DNA from: Opitutales bacterium
GTDB lineage: Bacteria > Verrucomicrobiota > Verrucomicrobiia > Opitutales > Opitutaceae
Assembly (NCBI GenBank): GCA_018700525.1
Contig: JABITN010000071.1
Span: forward strand, 1 to 46,357
Length of the DNA stretch: 46,357 nucleotides
Reading direction: 5' to 3'
Under the pieces are notes generated by a model. The model did no database searches. It worked only from the letters and a program-made list of their open reading frames with translations, and was not told the DNA's origin. A program made the position numbers and the translations under genes. The stretch's first letter is position 1, and each line of letters begins with the position of its first letter. This document shows positions 28,380 through 36,962 of the stretch, piece after piece.

Positions 28380-29390
28380 CTAATTGGCCGATTTAATTTT
28401 CTTAAACCATGGCTCGACAGGAGTCCCAACGAGCGTATCCGCAATTGAAGCGCAGGCTTCCTGAAAAGCGCTCGGATCGCAGTCCACGATTTCGACGCCC
28501 GCCGCAATCACCTTGGCAATCGATTCCTTCGTTTTCTCCGTCCACAGTTCCCGCTGATACGAGGACGATTCGTCCGCAGCCTCTTGAAGCCACTCACGCT
28601 CCTGAGCGCTGAGCGATTCCCATACCGGAGTACTTATCATCAGTAGATCCGGAACGCGCGTATGAGCATCGGGAGTAAAGTAACGGCATTCCTCATAGTG
28701 ACGGTTACTCTCGAAACTCGGCGGGTTATTCTCCGCACCATCAACGACTCCCTGCGCGAGTGCCGAGTAAAGTTCGCCCCAAGCGATCGGCGTAGGCGAG
28801 CCACCCAAGGCCTCGACCATGGCGATCGCCATGCGACTATTTTGCACCCGAATCTTCATACCCTTCAAATCAGCAGGGCTGCGTATCGGCTTATCCGTAC
28901 TATAGAAATTACGACTGCCAGCATCGTAAAAGCAAAGCCCGAACAGACCAGACTCTTTACCGATCGCCAGCAAATCACTGCCGATTTCACCATTGATGAC
29001 ATTCCAATAATGCCCCTCGTTATCAAAAAGATACGGAACGCCAAATACGCCAAGCGCCGGAATAAAGGTCTCCATCGCGGCGGTCGACGTCTTCGTCATA
29101 GCGAGCTCGCCGCTCTGCAACTGCTCAATGCACTGAACCTCCGACCCCAGCACGCCACTCGGGTAAATATCGATTTTCAGTCGCCCTCCAGACAAGTCGG
29201 CCACCCGCTCCTGCATTCGCTCCATTCCCAAATGCACTGGATGACCCGTGTCCAAACCATGCGCGAGTTTCAACACTTTAGCAGCGTCATCGCCCTCAAC
29301 TCTATCGGCAGCGAGATAAGAAAAAACAAACGTGGCCGAAAGCGCACCCACTAAAGCGCCAAGTGAAAAAAAGGATATGCTTCTATCCAT
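28380..29390 (-). CDS. TRAP transporter substrate-binding protein (DctP)
   Basis: This protein of 336 residues, from the ATG at 29390, opens with a signal peptide or anchor (SISFFSLGALVGALSATFVFSYLAA). The frame continues to a TTG at 29432, which is less likely. DctP hallmarks are LKLAHGLDTGHPVHLGMERM at the N-terminus, a GxLGSEVQCIEQLQSGELAM segment, LKGMKIRVQNSRM with the conserved carboxylate-binding Arg, and GVVDGAENNPPSFESNRHYE. Ligands of such proteins are usually acidic sugars or dicarboxylates. With garD and a PL10-like lyase in the same block, a uronate or aldarate is the best guess. Confidence 0.95.
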   Translation of the reverse strand: MDRSISFFSLGALVGALSATFVFSYLAADRVEGDDAAKVLKLAHGLDTGHPVHLGMERMQERVADLSGGRLKIDIYPSGVLGSEVQCIEQLQSGELAMTKTSTAAMETFIPALGVFGVPYLFDNEGHYWNVINGEIGSDLLAIGKESGLFGLCFYDAGSRNFYSTDKPIRSPADLKGMKIRVQNSRMAIAMVEALGGSPTPIAWGELYSALAQGVVDGAENNPPSFESNRHYEECRYFTPDAHTRVPDLLMISTPVWESLSAQEREWLQEAADESSSYQRELWTEKTKESIAKVIAAGVEIVDCDPSAFQEACASIADTLVGTPVEPWFKKIKSAN

Positions 29391-29810
29391 AGAAAAACAA
29401 GAATACGGGATTAAGAGGAAGAGAATCTTCAAAAAAACTTACACGTGTTTGTTTTTCACAAACCGGGTGTATTGGAAAGCTAAAACTCAGAAATCGCCAA
29501 CCCGCGTAACCAAAGCCAAACAATCTCATTCCCGATTAGGATCTGACTAATTTGTTCAGTCGCCACTTAGCAGGTAGCTGGCTTTTTCACTCGTATCCCA
29601 ACGGAATCAATCCCTTCGATCCCCAAATTCCCATTTTCTCAATCCGCATAGCTCGTAAAACCCCACGCAATTAAACCGACTACAGGTCAACTATTGACTC
29701 GAAAAGCCCTCGAAACTTCCCTAATTAACGGGAGTCTACTAAATCAGGTCGGCTTTTACAGGACGATAAACCCTTTCTAACTAATCGCCTCCAAAAACGG
29801 AAAGATCATC
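29391..29810. promoter_or_regulatory. Divergent promoter region between the TRAP operon and the FAD oxidoreductase gene
   Basis: This 420-base gap holds the promoters of two divergent units. Visible sites are an 8-base palindrome ACACGTGT (29441-29448), 51 bases in front of the dctP ATG, and an inverted repeat GTCAA-CTA-TTGAC (29686-29698), 112 bases in front of the plus-strand gene. No coding frame or RNA gene was recognised. Both palindromes are short enough to arise by chance. Confidence 0.35.
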
Positions 29811-31634
29811 ATGACACTACCACGCAGAAATTTCATCAGCCAACTCAGTCTAGCATCGGTTTCGCTACTGGCCACCCATCCTCTTTTCGGTAAGACTGCT
29901 AAGTCGAACGACCGCTCCTCGGTCCTCGTCGAGACCGCCCATTTTAAGAAACTCGGCGGCTGGATGCTCGACAACCAATTCGAAAACCACCTCGGATTCA
30001 GCTACCTCCTAGCTCACGGACTCGGCAATCCAGTCGAAAACGCCAGCGCTAATATAGTCTTCCCGAAAACAGGACGCTACCACGCTTGGGTTTTGACCAA
30101 AGACTGGTGCCCTGGCGAATGGGAATCGCCCGGGCAATTCAAAGTACTTCTCGGAGACAAGCCGCTTCCGGAAACCCTAGGAACCGAAACCGACTGGACT
30201 TGGCAATCAGGAGGAACCGTAGACGTTGGAAAAGACCAGCTCTCAACCTCGATCTCCCTGCAAGACCTAACCGGATTCGAAGGTCGCTGCTCGGCAATCT
30301 ATTTCAGCCTAGACTCCAACGACACTCCCCCGATCGACAGCAAGACGCTACCACGCTGGAGGAGAGAAAAAGTAGGCCTACCCTCAAGCGCAGTCGACCA
30401 AGGACACTTCGACCTCATCATCGTCGGCGGCGGAATTGCCGGCTGCGCGGCTGCCATCGCAGCAGATTCCCAAGGAACGAAAGTAGCCGTCATCCACAAC
30501 CGCCCGGTACTCGGCGGAAACGCCAGCAGCGAAATTCGCGTTCACACCGAAGGCATTCATGGTCAAGCCGGCGATATCCTCGAAAAGATCGATACGCCTC
30601 ACTACCCGAACTCCGACCCCCTAGCCCTAGACGCCGACATTAATCGAATGGGCAACATGGCCTCCTTGCGCAACGTCGACTACTTCCTCAGCCACACGAT
30701 GGTCTCCGTTGAAATGCAGGAGGGACGTATCCACGCGGTCAATGCAATTGAAACCGCGAATGGTACTCTTAAACGTTTCACCGCCGATCAATTCATCGAC
30801 AGCAGCGGTGACGGATGGGTTGGCTATATGGCCGGTGCCGAATTCCGTTACGGCCGCGAATCGAAACACGAATTTAACGAAGGATGGGATGAGCACGGCG
30901 AGCTTTGGTCTCCAGAAAAGCCCGATAATCGCGTCATGGGATCGAGCGTTATGTGGTACACCCGCAAAACCGATCGGCGCGTAGACTTCCCGACCGTGCC
31001 GTGGGCAAAGCCAGTGGCCAACAATCATGTCGCTACAGAAGGCGAATGGCAGTGGGAATATTCCCACAACGACCTCCACCAGATCCACGATGCCGAAACG
31101 ATTCGCGACCATATGTTTCGAGCGATTTACGGTTCCTATTCGAACGCCATCAAGCATCGCCAAAATGCCAATATGGAGCTAGACTGGATTTCTTTCCTCG
31201 TCGGTAAACGCGAATCACGACGAATCATAGGTGCCCACATTTTCACCGGTATAGATGCCCGCGACTCCATCGAGTTTCCTGATACCGTCGTTACCGAAAA
31301 ACGTAAAATCGACGTCCACTACCAAGAAAAATTACTTGGCCGTCCAGTGGACTTCCTTTCCGAAGCGATCTTTCAAAAAATCAAGAACACCTACTACTAC
31401 ATTCCCTATCGTTCTCTCTACTCCCGCGACGTGCCCAACCTACAAATGGCTGGACGTTGCTTCAGTTGCACGCATATCGGCCTGGGTGGTCCACGCGTAA
31501 TGAACACCTGCGGTCAAATGGGCGTAGCAACCGGCTTCGGAGCGGCGCTCTGCATTAAGCACAAGGCTGACCCCGCTAATATCGGAGAAAAGTACATAAC
31601 CGAGCTAAGAACCCTCTGCGGATACTCCACCTGA
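29811..31634 (+). CDS. Exported FAD-dependent oxidoreductase with N-terminal beta-sandwich
   Basis: This 607-residue protein has a twin-arginine leader (LPRRNFISQLSLASVSLLA). Residues about 38-175 look like a jelly-roll sugar-binding-type domain (VFPKTGRYHAWVLTKDW). An FAD-binding Rossmann core follows, with GGGIAG at 206-211 in DLIIVGGG and a second FAD contact in GGNASSEIRVHTEG. Near the C-terminus, AGRCFSCTHIGLGGPRVMNTCGQMGVATG is the conserved FAD/substrate lid. It belongs to the FAD_oxidored family found in polysaccharide-utilisation loci. The substrate is unknown but probably a sugar or glycoside. Tat export fits a cofactor loaded in the cytoplasm. It is followed by a membrane flavoprotein/ApbE pair that could take its electrons. 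Confidence 0.88.
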   Translation: MTLPRRNFISQLSLASVSLLATHPLFGKTAKSNDRSSVLVETAHFKKLGGWMLDNQFENHLGFSYLLAHGLGNPVENASANIVFPKTGRYHAWVLTKDWCPGEWESPGQFKVLLGDKPLPETLGTETDWTWQSGGTVDVGKDQLSTSISLQDLTGFEGRCSAIYFSLDSNDTPPIDSKTLPRWRREKVGLPSSAVDQGHFDLIIVGGGIAGCAAAIAADSQGTKVAVIHNRPVLGGNASSEIRVHTEGIHGQAGDILEKIDTPHYPNSDPLALDADINRMGNMASLRNVDYFLSHTMVSVEMQEGRIHAVNAIETANGTLKRFTADQFIDSSGDGWVGYMAGAEFRYGRESKHEFNEGWDEHGELWSPEKPDNRVMGSSVMWYTRKTDRRVDFPTVPWAKPVANNHVATEGEWQWEYSHNDLHQIHDAETIRDHMFRAIYGSYSNAIKHRQNANMELDWISFLVGKRESRRIIGAHIFTGIDARDSIEFPDTVVTEKRKIDVHYQEKLLGRPVDFLSEAIFQKIKNTYYYIPYRSLYSRDVPNLQMAGRCFSCTHIGLGGPRVMNTCGQMGVATGFGAALCIKHKADPANIGEKYITELRTLCGYST

Positions 31635-31642
31635 GAGGCTCT

Positions 31643-31700
31643 TCGAAGGTCGCGACAGATCTCCGATTGGCATTTTCCATCAAGACACCTGAACAATCGC
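31643..31700. repeat. Degraded copy of the GGTAGCG palindromic element
   Basis: This stretch aligns loosely with the left half of the nested palindrome at 4076-4137. It has AAGGT-GCGAC-GATCTCCGA, then a GAACAATCGCATCGCTCA run that parallels GAACGACTGCGTCGTTCAG. It sits just after the FAD oxidoreductase stop. The match is imperfect and the right half is missing. Confidence 0.35.
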
Positions 31701-31770
31701 ATCGCTCACCCCGATCGCCAGGAAAATTGTATTGATCAGTCCGATACGATAAGCTTCATTAATTTACAGA

Positions 31771-32820
31771 ATGAAGCACTTCGTCAATTTTGCATTGCTC
31801 ATTGCATTCCTCGTCTTGGCGACGAGCGCGGCGTTACGGTTTTTTCAACCGTTTAGTTTAGCAGTCACGCGAATACATATCGTTTTCGGTTCGCTCATTC
31901 TAATTCTCGTCGGACTACACCTTTCATCTCGATTGGGATACTTCGCAAAGATGCTCAAGCAGCGCCCGCGAAAACCATTTTCATCCCCCAACTCCATCCG
32001 ATTACTCCTCCTCCCTATCGTCGTTTGCGCCTACCTGCTTTCCGCCTGCCTATCAAACTGGTGGCCCGTACCTCAACTGCTCTCCATCGGTTACGAATCT
32101 AAAAACCGAGCTACCATTTTTCGTGCCGAAAGCGGCGCTTCTATCAGATCGATAGACAATCGAACCCAACTTAAACGCAATACCAGCCAAGATGCTTCCG
32201 TCCTCGTCGAAATCGATTGGGGATCCGCCTTCGATCCAGTAGCGGAGTTCCCTACTCCCTTTTCAGGCGCTCGTCCTCAGATCGCAATCTGGGCCGAATC
32301 ATCCGTCGGCGCCCTGATTGAAACCTTCTTCGTCTCGGAAGAAAGCGCCTTTTCAGAATCTTTCGAATGGGACGGAAATGAACGCCGACGCGTGGACATC
32401 CTTCCCGTCTGGCGCCATCAATTCACTCTTGCCTCCGGGATCGAACCAGACGGCGACATCGACACGTATTCAGGAGCCACCCCCGAACACAGTTTTTCTA
32501 TAGAAAACTACCTGCACGAAGACCCAAATGGCTTCTACCTGTCCGTCGAAATCAACGTTCCCAACGACTCCAACGAACATTATCACTCAGACCAGGATAC
32601 CAACGAAGGTGGCTACACCTTGCCGGGCATCGGCCAACCTTCCATTTACTACAGCGCATACATCGACCCCAATGCCGCCCAGCGATACTACCTGATGGAG
32701 TTCGTTGGCCATGGTGGAAGCAGTAGTCAGCAAAGCGGCGACATTTACTACGACTCGAGCGAACTGACAACTGCTCGCGACCTCATCGAAAAAATACTCG
32801 TACGTATCCAAAGGCCATAA
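31771..32820 (+). CDS. Membrane protein with haem-b-like helix and periplasmic flavinylation-motif domain (DUF2271-like)
   Basis: This 349-residue protein has three transmembrane segments (about 5-22, 33-52, 77-96) and a periplasmic tail. The second helix has two His 14 residues apart (H36, H50), as in DUF4405/cytochrome b561-type helices that bind haem b. The positively charged loop 54-76 puts the tail outside. The tail resembles DUF2271 (ARPQIAIWAESSVGALIETFFVS) and has DTYSGAT at 231-237, matching the D-x-x-S/T-G-A-T motif on whose Thr (here T237) ApbE places FMN. The apbE gene starts 1 base after its stop. I read it as a membrane electron carrier linking quinone, haem and covalent FMN. 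The family assignment is from memory. Confidence 0.65.
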   Translation: MKHFVNFALLIAFLVLATSAALRFFQPFSLAVTRIHIVFGSLILILVGLHLSSRLGYFAKMLKQRPRKPFSSPNSIRLLLLPIVVCAYLLSACLSNWWPVPQLLSIGYESKNRATIFRAESGASIRSIDNRTQLKRNTSQDASVLVEIDWGSAFDPVAEFPTPFSGARPQIAIWAESSVGALIETFFVSEESAFSESFEWDGNERRRVDILPVWRHQFTLASGIEPDGDIDTYSGATPEHSFSIENYLHEDPNGFYLSVEINVPNDSNEHYHSDQDTNEGGYTLPGIGQPSIYYSAYIDPNAAQRYYLMEFVGHGGSSSQQSGDIYYDSSELTTARDLIEKILVRIQRP

Positions 32821-32821
32821 A

Positions 32822-33817
32822 ATGCCATCGAAGCTTCGCTACCATACCTTCGCAACGCTTGCCGCCCTTTGGCCTAGTCTACCTTTATTCATCCTCACCT
32901 CCTGCTCGCGTCCACAGACTGACGATTACCTTAAGGGCAACGCGATGGGCACTTTTTACACCGCTCAATATTGGAGCAAGCAAAACGTCCGTCACCAAGA
33001 GCTAACTACCGAGATCGAGAGCCTCCTCGACCATTTCGAAAAGCAACTCTCCAATTGGCGACCGGATAGCTGGGTTAATCGATTCAACCAAGCGCCGGCC
33101 AACGAAGCAGTTCCCGTCCCCGTCTACGCCTTCGAAATCCTCGAACTCTGCCTCGAACTCGCCGAACGATCCGAAGGAGCCTTCGACCCGACAATTGCTC
33201 CTTTGATCGAACTATGGGGGTTCGGAACGCGCAGAGACAAAAAAGTCCCCGAGGAAAGCGAAATCCAAGCCGGTATTGATATGATCGGATACCGGAAATT
33301 GATACTCGATCGAAAAAATCGAACCCTTCGAAAAACCCAAGATGGAATACAGCTCAATTGCTCTGCCGTAGCCAAAGGATATGCAGCCGATCTTATCGCT
33401 CGTCTCTTCGAAGCAAACGGTATCCAAAACTTCCTCATAAACATCGGCGGAGAAGTCACTGCGAAAGGAACCTATATCGATGGCTCCGTTTGGCAAATCG
33501 GAATCGCTAGTCCACGCGGCGACAGACGCCAAGGAAAACCGGAAGTCATCTTTCCTCTGAAAAACCGTTCGCTAGCAACCAGCGGACATTCCCAGCGAGC
33601 ATTCGTTATCGACGGAATACGCTACTCGCATATCCTCGACCCAAGAACTGGCTACCCAACGCCAACCGAAACCGCCAGTGCCACCGTCCTTGCCCCCAAC
33701 TGCGCCCTTGCGGACGGCCTCGCCACCATCGCTCTCATCCTAAATGAAAAACGATTGACCCAGCTTCTCGAATACTACGACGCGGAAGTCTACAGGTCCA
33801 CCTGGAGCACCCTTTAG
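32822..33817 (+). CDS. FAD:protein FMN transferase (ApbE), lipoprotein
   Basis: This 331-residue ApbE enzyme transfers FMN from FAD to a Thr in partner proteins in the periplasm, using Mg2+. A lipobox (LTSC, C28) marks it as a lipoprotein. Hallmarks are AMGTFYTAQY at 41-50, a GAFDPTIAPLIELWGFG stretch, LNCSAVAKGYAADLIA, INIGGEV, SGHSQR, the metal/FAD site HILDPRTGYPTP, and ALADGLAT. All are present in the usual order and length. It directly follows the membrane protein carrying the S-G-A-T motif, its likely substrate. Confidence 0.95.
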   Translation: MPSKLRYHTFATLAALWPSLPLFILTSCSRPQTDDYLKGNAMGTFYTAQYWSKQNVRHQELTTEIESLLDHFEKQLSNWRPDSWVNRFNQAPANEAVPVPVYAFEILELCLELAERSEGAFDPTIAPLIELWGFGTRRDKKVPEESEIQAGIDMIGYRKLILDRKNRTLRKTQDGIQLNCSAVAKGYAADLIARLFEANGIQNFLINIGGEVTAKGTYIDGSVWQIGIASPRGDRRQGKPEVIFPLKNRSLATSGHSQRAFVIDGIRYSHILDPRTGYPTPTETASATVLAPNCALADGLATIALILNEKRLTQLLEYYDAEVYRSTWSTL

Positions 33818-34172
33818 CCTCGAATATTCCCATCATGAAACCGTCCGCCCCCTCGAACTGGTGAAATAATCGTCGAGCTAAGCATTATCAGTCTCATAAC
33901 AAGCGCAGCATATCACGGGTCCTAGCTGAAACCTTCAGAATTCCCGCACTACGGGCGTTTAAAACAGTCTCTTAGAAAGAGTCTAATAAGTCCGTTTTCA
34001 ATTGTTTGAGATTGCGAGGCAGATAATTGACCCGCCAACATGATGAATGTCGCCTCAGCGAGACGAGCGACAATATGTTAATCAGCAGAAACATGACTAT
34101 AAAGGGCGGCTCTTATTGGAGACTTTCCAAGAAAATGAAAGGTCTTCGGTGATTAAAGACTCATCCAATAGC
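33818..34172. other. Gap between convergent genes, no gene recognised
   Basis: This 355-base stretch separates apbE (plus) from the DgoD-like gene (minus). Only short inexact inverted repeats are visible, such as CAGTCTCTTAGAAAGAGTCT near 33968-33987, which might help end transcription. An open frame that begins at 34047 runs into the neighbouring gene on the other strand and looks non-coding. Confidence 0.4.
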
Positions 34173-35381
34173 TTACCAGTCAACAACCGACCCATCATCT
34201 TCATCGAACTGAGGGAGGTACGCGCGAGGTTCGCCAATCTCGTCATCGATTCGATTTTGGTCGATCGTTATTCCTAATCCAGGACCCGTCGGGATCGGGC
34301 GATACCCATCCTTAACTGCAGGCATCGGCTCAGCGAGAAGATCGTGCTCTCTATCTCCGCGCTCCTGAACCATAAAATTAGGGATACAGGCCGCCACCTG
34401 CAGACTCGCCGCAAGAGAACATGGCCCATTTGGATTGTGCGGAGCGATCGGCGCGTAGTAGGCCTCTGCCATACCCGCGATTACTTTCAATTCAGTGATG
34501 CCGCCAGCGTAGTTGACATCTGGTTGCAAAATCATCGCCGCACCTTTTTCAAGTATCTCTCTAAAACCCCATTTCAGAAATACGCGTTCGCCGGTAGCTA
34601 TAGGAATATGCGTTTTTTTCGCCAAATCAGCCATCACATCGACATTAAGAGCCTGAACAATTTCCTCATAAAACCAAGGTTTATAAGGTTCGAGCTCCTT
34701 GATGAGAACACTGGCAGTCGTGGGCTGAACCGCTCCATGAAAATCGATTCCGATATCCACATCATCACCCATCTTCTTACGCAAGGCCCCAAATCGCTCA
34801 ACCACCTCTCCAATAAACTTGCTACCTTCAGCATATTTAAACGCTTTCCGAGCAGCGCTAGGGCCGACTTTCATTGCCCTCACGCCGGTTTTCTTATCAG
34901 GAGTGCCATAAACGAAGGCTTTATCGCGTGTTGGGCCGCCGAGTAGCTTGTAAACCGGTACGCCGTAACACTTACCTGCGATATCCCAGAGAGCTTGGTC
35001 TATTCCCGAAGAAATTGCCGATTTGATAGGACCTCCGCGATAGAAAGCTCCACGGTGAATAGCCTGCCAGTGATGGACCACTGGACGCGGATCCTTGCCA
35101 ATCAAGTAATCCCCCACCTCCAATGCGCCCGCCGCGCAAGCCTTGGCATCGTCCTTGAGCATCTCTCCCCAGCCGGTTATCCCAGCATTCGTCGATATTT
35201 TAACGAAAACCCAAGAATTCTTTAGAACAAAGGTCTCGAGCTTCGTGACCTTGATGTTGTCTTTCGGACTAATTGGGGCTGCTTTAACGATCGGTTGCGA
35301 GACGTCCAATCCTACGAGTCCGCCTGCTCCTATCAGAGCTGTTTGAAGCCACGTGCGGCGATTTAATTTCGATTGGGGCAT
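34173..35381 (-). CDS. Exported galactonate-dehydratase-like enolase-superfamily enzyme
   Basis: This 402-residue protein has a twin-arginine leader (LNRRTWLQTALIGAGGLVG), which is unusual for a normally cytoplasmic family. The body is D-galactonate dehydratase-like: WGEML, GAFYRGGPIKSAISSGIDQALWDIAGK, IGIDFHG, FYEE, ATGER and PHNPNGP. The metal ligands and acid-base residues would be D213, H215, E239, E265 and H315. This is a constant +30 shift from E. coli DgoD as I recall it, while the N-terminal domain is shifted by about 42. That implies about 12 residues missing between them, where the first barrel helix should be (around 158-168). It may dehydrate a sugar acid in the periplasm or have changed function. 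It lies 102 bases behind the DUF1501 gene of the sigma-factor operon and may belong to it. Confidence 0.78.
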   Translation of the reverse strand: MPQSKLNRRTWLQTALIGAGGLVGLDVSQPIVKAAPISPKDNIKVTKLETFVLKNSWVFVKISTNAGITGWGEMLKDDAKACAAGALEVGDYLIGKDPRPVVHHWQAIHRGAFYRGGPIKSAISSGIDQALWDIAGKCYGVPVYKLLGGPTRDKAFVYGTPDKKTGVRAMKVGPSAARKAFKYAEGSKFIGEVVERFGALRKKMGDDVDIGIDFHGAVQPTTASVLIKELEPYKPWFYEEIVQALNVDVMADLAKKTHIPIATGERVFLKWGFREILEKGAAMILQPDVNYAGGITELKVIAGMAEAYYAPIAPHNPNGPCSLAASLQVAACIPNFMVQERGDREHDLLAEPMPAVKDGYRPIPTGPGLGITIDQNRIDDEIGEPRAYLPQFDEDDGSVVDW

Positions 35382-35483
35382 AATTGGGGTAGTTTAATAT
35401 CCTATGGTTTAAAAACTAGGATCATTCATGACAATATATTAATTAAATCCTGAATCGTTCACCTTAGTTGGCAACACATCCCC

Positions 35484-36950
35484 TCAAGCCAACAGTCCCT
35501 TAACCACTTTCCCGTGAACGTCGGTCAACCTAAAACGTCTACCTTGATAGCGGTATGTCAAACGTTCGTGATCGACTCCAAGTAGATGCATGATCGTAGC
35601 TTGAAAATCATGAACATGCACCGGGTCTTGCACGATATTCCACGCGAAATCATCCGTCTTGCCATAACGAATCCCCGGTTTCACCCCACCGCCAGCCATC
35701 CAGAGACTGAAGGCCCGACCATGATGATCTCGACCGTGCTTTGTCTCGTTTTCGATATTGCCCTGACCAAAAACCGTGCGTCCAAACTCCCCTGCCCATA
35801 TAACCAGCGTATCCTCAAGCAAACCCCGCTGCTTAAGATCTTTAACGAGGGCCGCCGAGGGCTGATCCGTATCGCGGCATTGAATCTCCAATTGCGTAGG
35901 CAAATTACCGTGCTGATCCCAACCCGCATGCATGAGCTGAATAAAACGAACGCCTTTCTCCGCGAGGCGACGGGCCAGCAAGCAATTGCGCGCATACGAC
36001 CCAGGACGGTGCACATCAGGTCCGTACATATCGAGAATATGCTGCGGCTCCGTGGTGATATCCGTCAATTCCGGTACCGAACTCTGCATGCGAAAAGCCA
36101 TTTCGTACTGGGCGATTCGCGTCGCCGTTTCAGGATCCCCATAATCCTCATACTTCTGTTGATTCAAAGTCTCCAAGTCTTTCAACAGACCTTTGCGCAA
36201 TTCCCTCGGCACACCTTTAGGATTAGACAAATAAAGCACAGGATCCCCTTCTCCGCGAAACCGTACACCCTGGTATTTAGAAGGAATGAAACCGCTTCCC
36301 CAATAGTAATCGAATAAGAGCTGCCCGCAGGAGTTCTCGCGATCCCGCGAAGTCATCGCCACGAACGTGGGCATATTCTCATTCTCACTTCCGAGACCAT
36401 ACGACACCCACGCTCCCATGCTTGGGCGACCAGGGATTTGCGAGCCCGTGAGGAAAAACGTACATGCAGGCGCATGATTGATGGCTTCCGTATGCATGGA
36501 ATTCACAACGCAAATATCGTCAGCAATACCACCCGTATAAGGAAGCAGCTCCGACAATTCCAAACCGCTATTTCCATAGCGACGGAAGGGCTTGATCGAG
36601 GGCAGAACGGGAAGTTCCAATTGCCCCGAAGTCATGGTTGTCAGGCGCTGACCCATGCGAACCGAATCTGGTAACTGCACGCCCCTATACTTCGACAGCC
36701 CGGGTTTCGGATCGAGTAGGTCAACATGAGATGGTCCACCTCCCTGCATTAAATAGATGACACGTTTGGCCTTGGCGAAATGGTGAGGCAAACCATCGAT
36801 CGGACCGCTGCCCGAGGCCTGCCCTGTAGCGCCGTTCAAACCCAAGCCTCCCGCCATGCTCGCAAGGGCCGCACCACCCAAGCCAGTTGCCGTTCTAGAA
36901 AAGAACTGTCGTCTTGTTATCGCTATATCTCGTTCGAAAAAGGGGTTCAT
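35484..36950 (-). CDS. DUF1501 protein with Tat-like leader (pair 3)
   Basis: This 488-residue protein opens with ITRRQFFSRTATGLGGAALASMAGGLG, a twin-arginine leader. Hallmarks match the other two copies: KRVIYLMQGGGPSHVDLLDPKPGLSKYRG, HAPACTFFLTG, HAGWDQHGN, WAGEFGRTVFGQG, GRDHH, and HDFQATIMHLLGVDHERL. In GWDQHG a Gln replaces the first of the two His seen in pairs 1 and 2, and AGEFGRT replaces GGEFGRT. It starts 12 bases after the stop of the PSD1 fusion, so it belongs to the sigma-factor operon. Confidence 0.92.
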   Translation of the reverse strand: MNPFFERDIAITRRQFFSRTATGLGGAALASMAGGLGLNGATGQASGSGPIDGLPHHFAKAKRVIYLMQGGGPSHVDLLDPKPGLSKYRGVQLPDSVRMGQRLTTMTSGQLELPVLPSIKPFRRYGNSGLELSELLPYTGGIADDICVVNSMHTEAINHAPACTFFLTGSQIPGRPSMGAWVSYGLGSENENMPTFVAMTSRDRENSCGQLLFDYYWGSGFIPSKYQGVRFRGEGDPVLYLSNPKGVPRELRKGLLKDLETLNQQKYEDYGDPETATRIAQYEMAFRMQSSVPELTDITTEPQHILDMYGPDVHRPGSYARNCLLARRLAEKGVRFIQLMHAGWDQHGNLPTQLEIQCRDTDQPSAALVKDLKQRGLLEDTLVIWAGEFGRTVFGQGNIENETKHGRDHHGRAFSLWMAGGGVKPGIRYGKTDDFAWNIVQDPVHVHDFQATIMHLLGVDHERLTYRYQGRRFRLTDVHGKVVKGLLA

Positions 36951-36962
36951 GGATACGTAAGG

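Noticed and set aside
30627-31163. A 178-codon minus-strand frame inside the FAD oxidoreductase gene
   Set aside because: It is antisense to a well supported gene and has no leader, motif or ribosome-binding site.
34047-34277. A 76-codon frame in the gap after apbE
   Set aside because: It runs about 100 bases into the DgoD-like gene on the opposite strand and shows no protein-like pattern.
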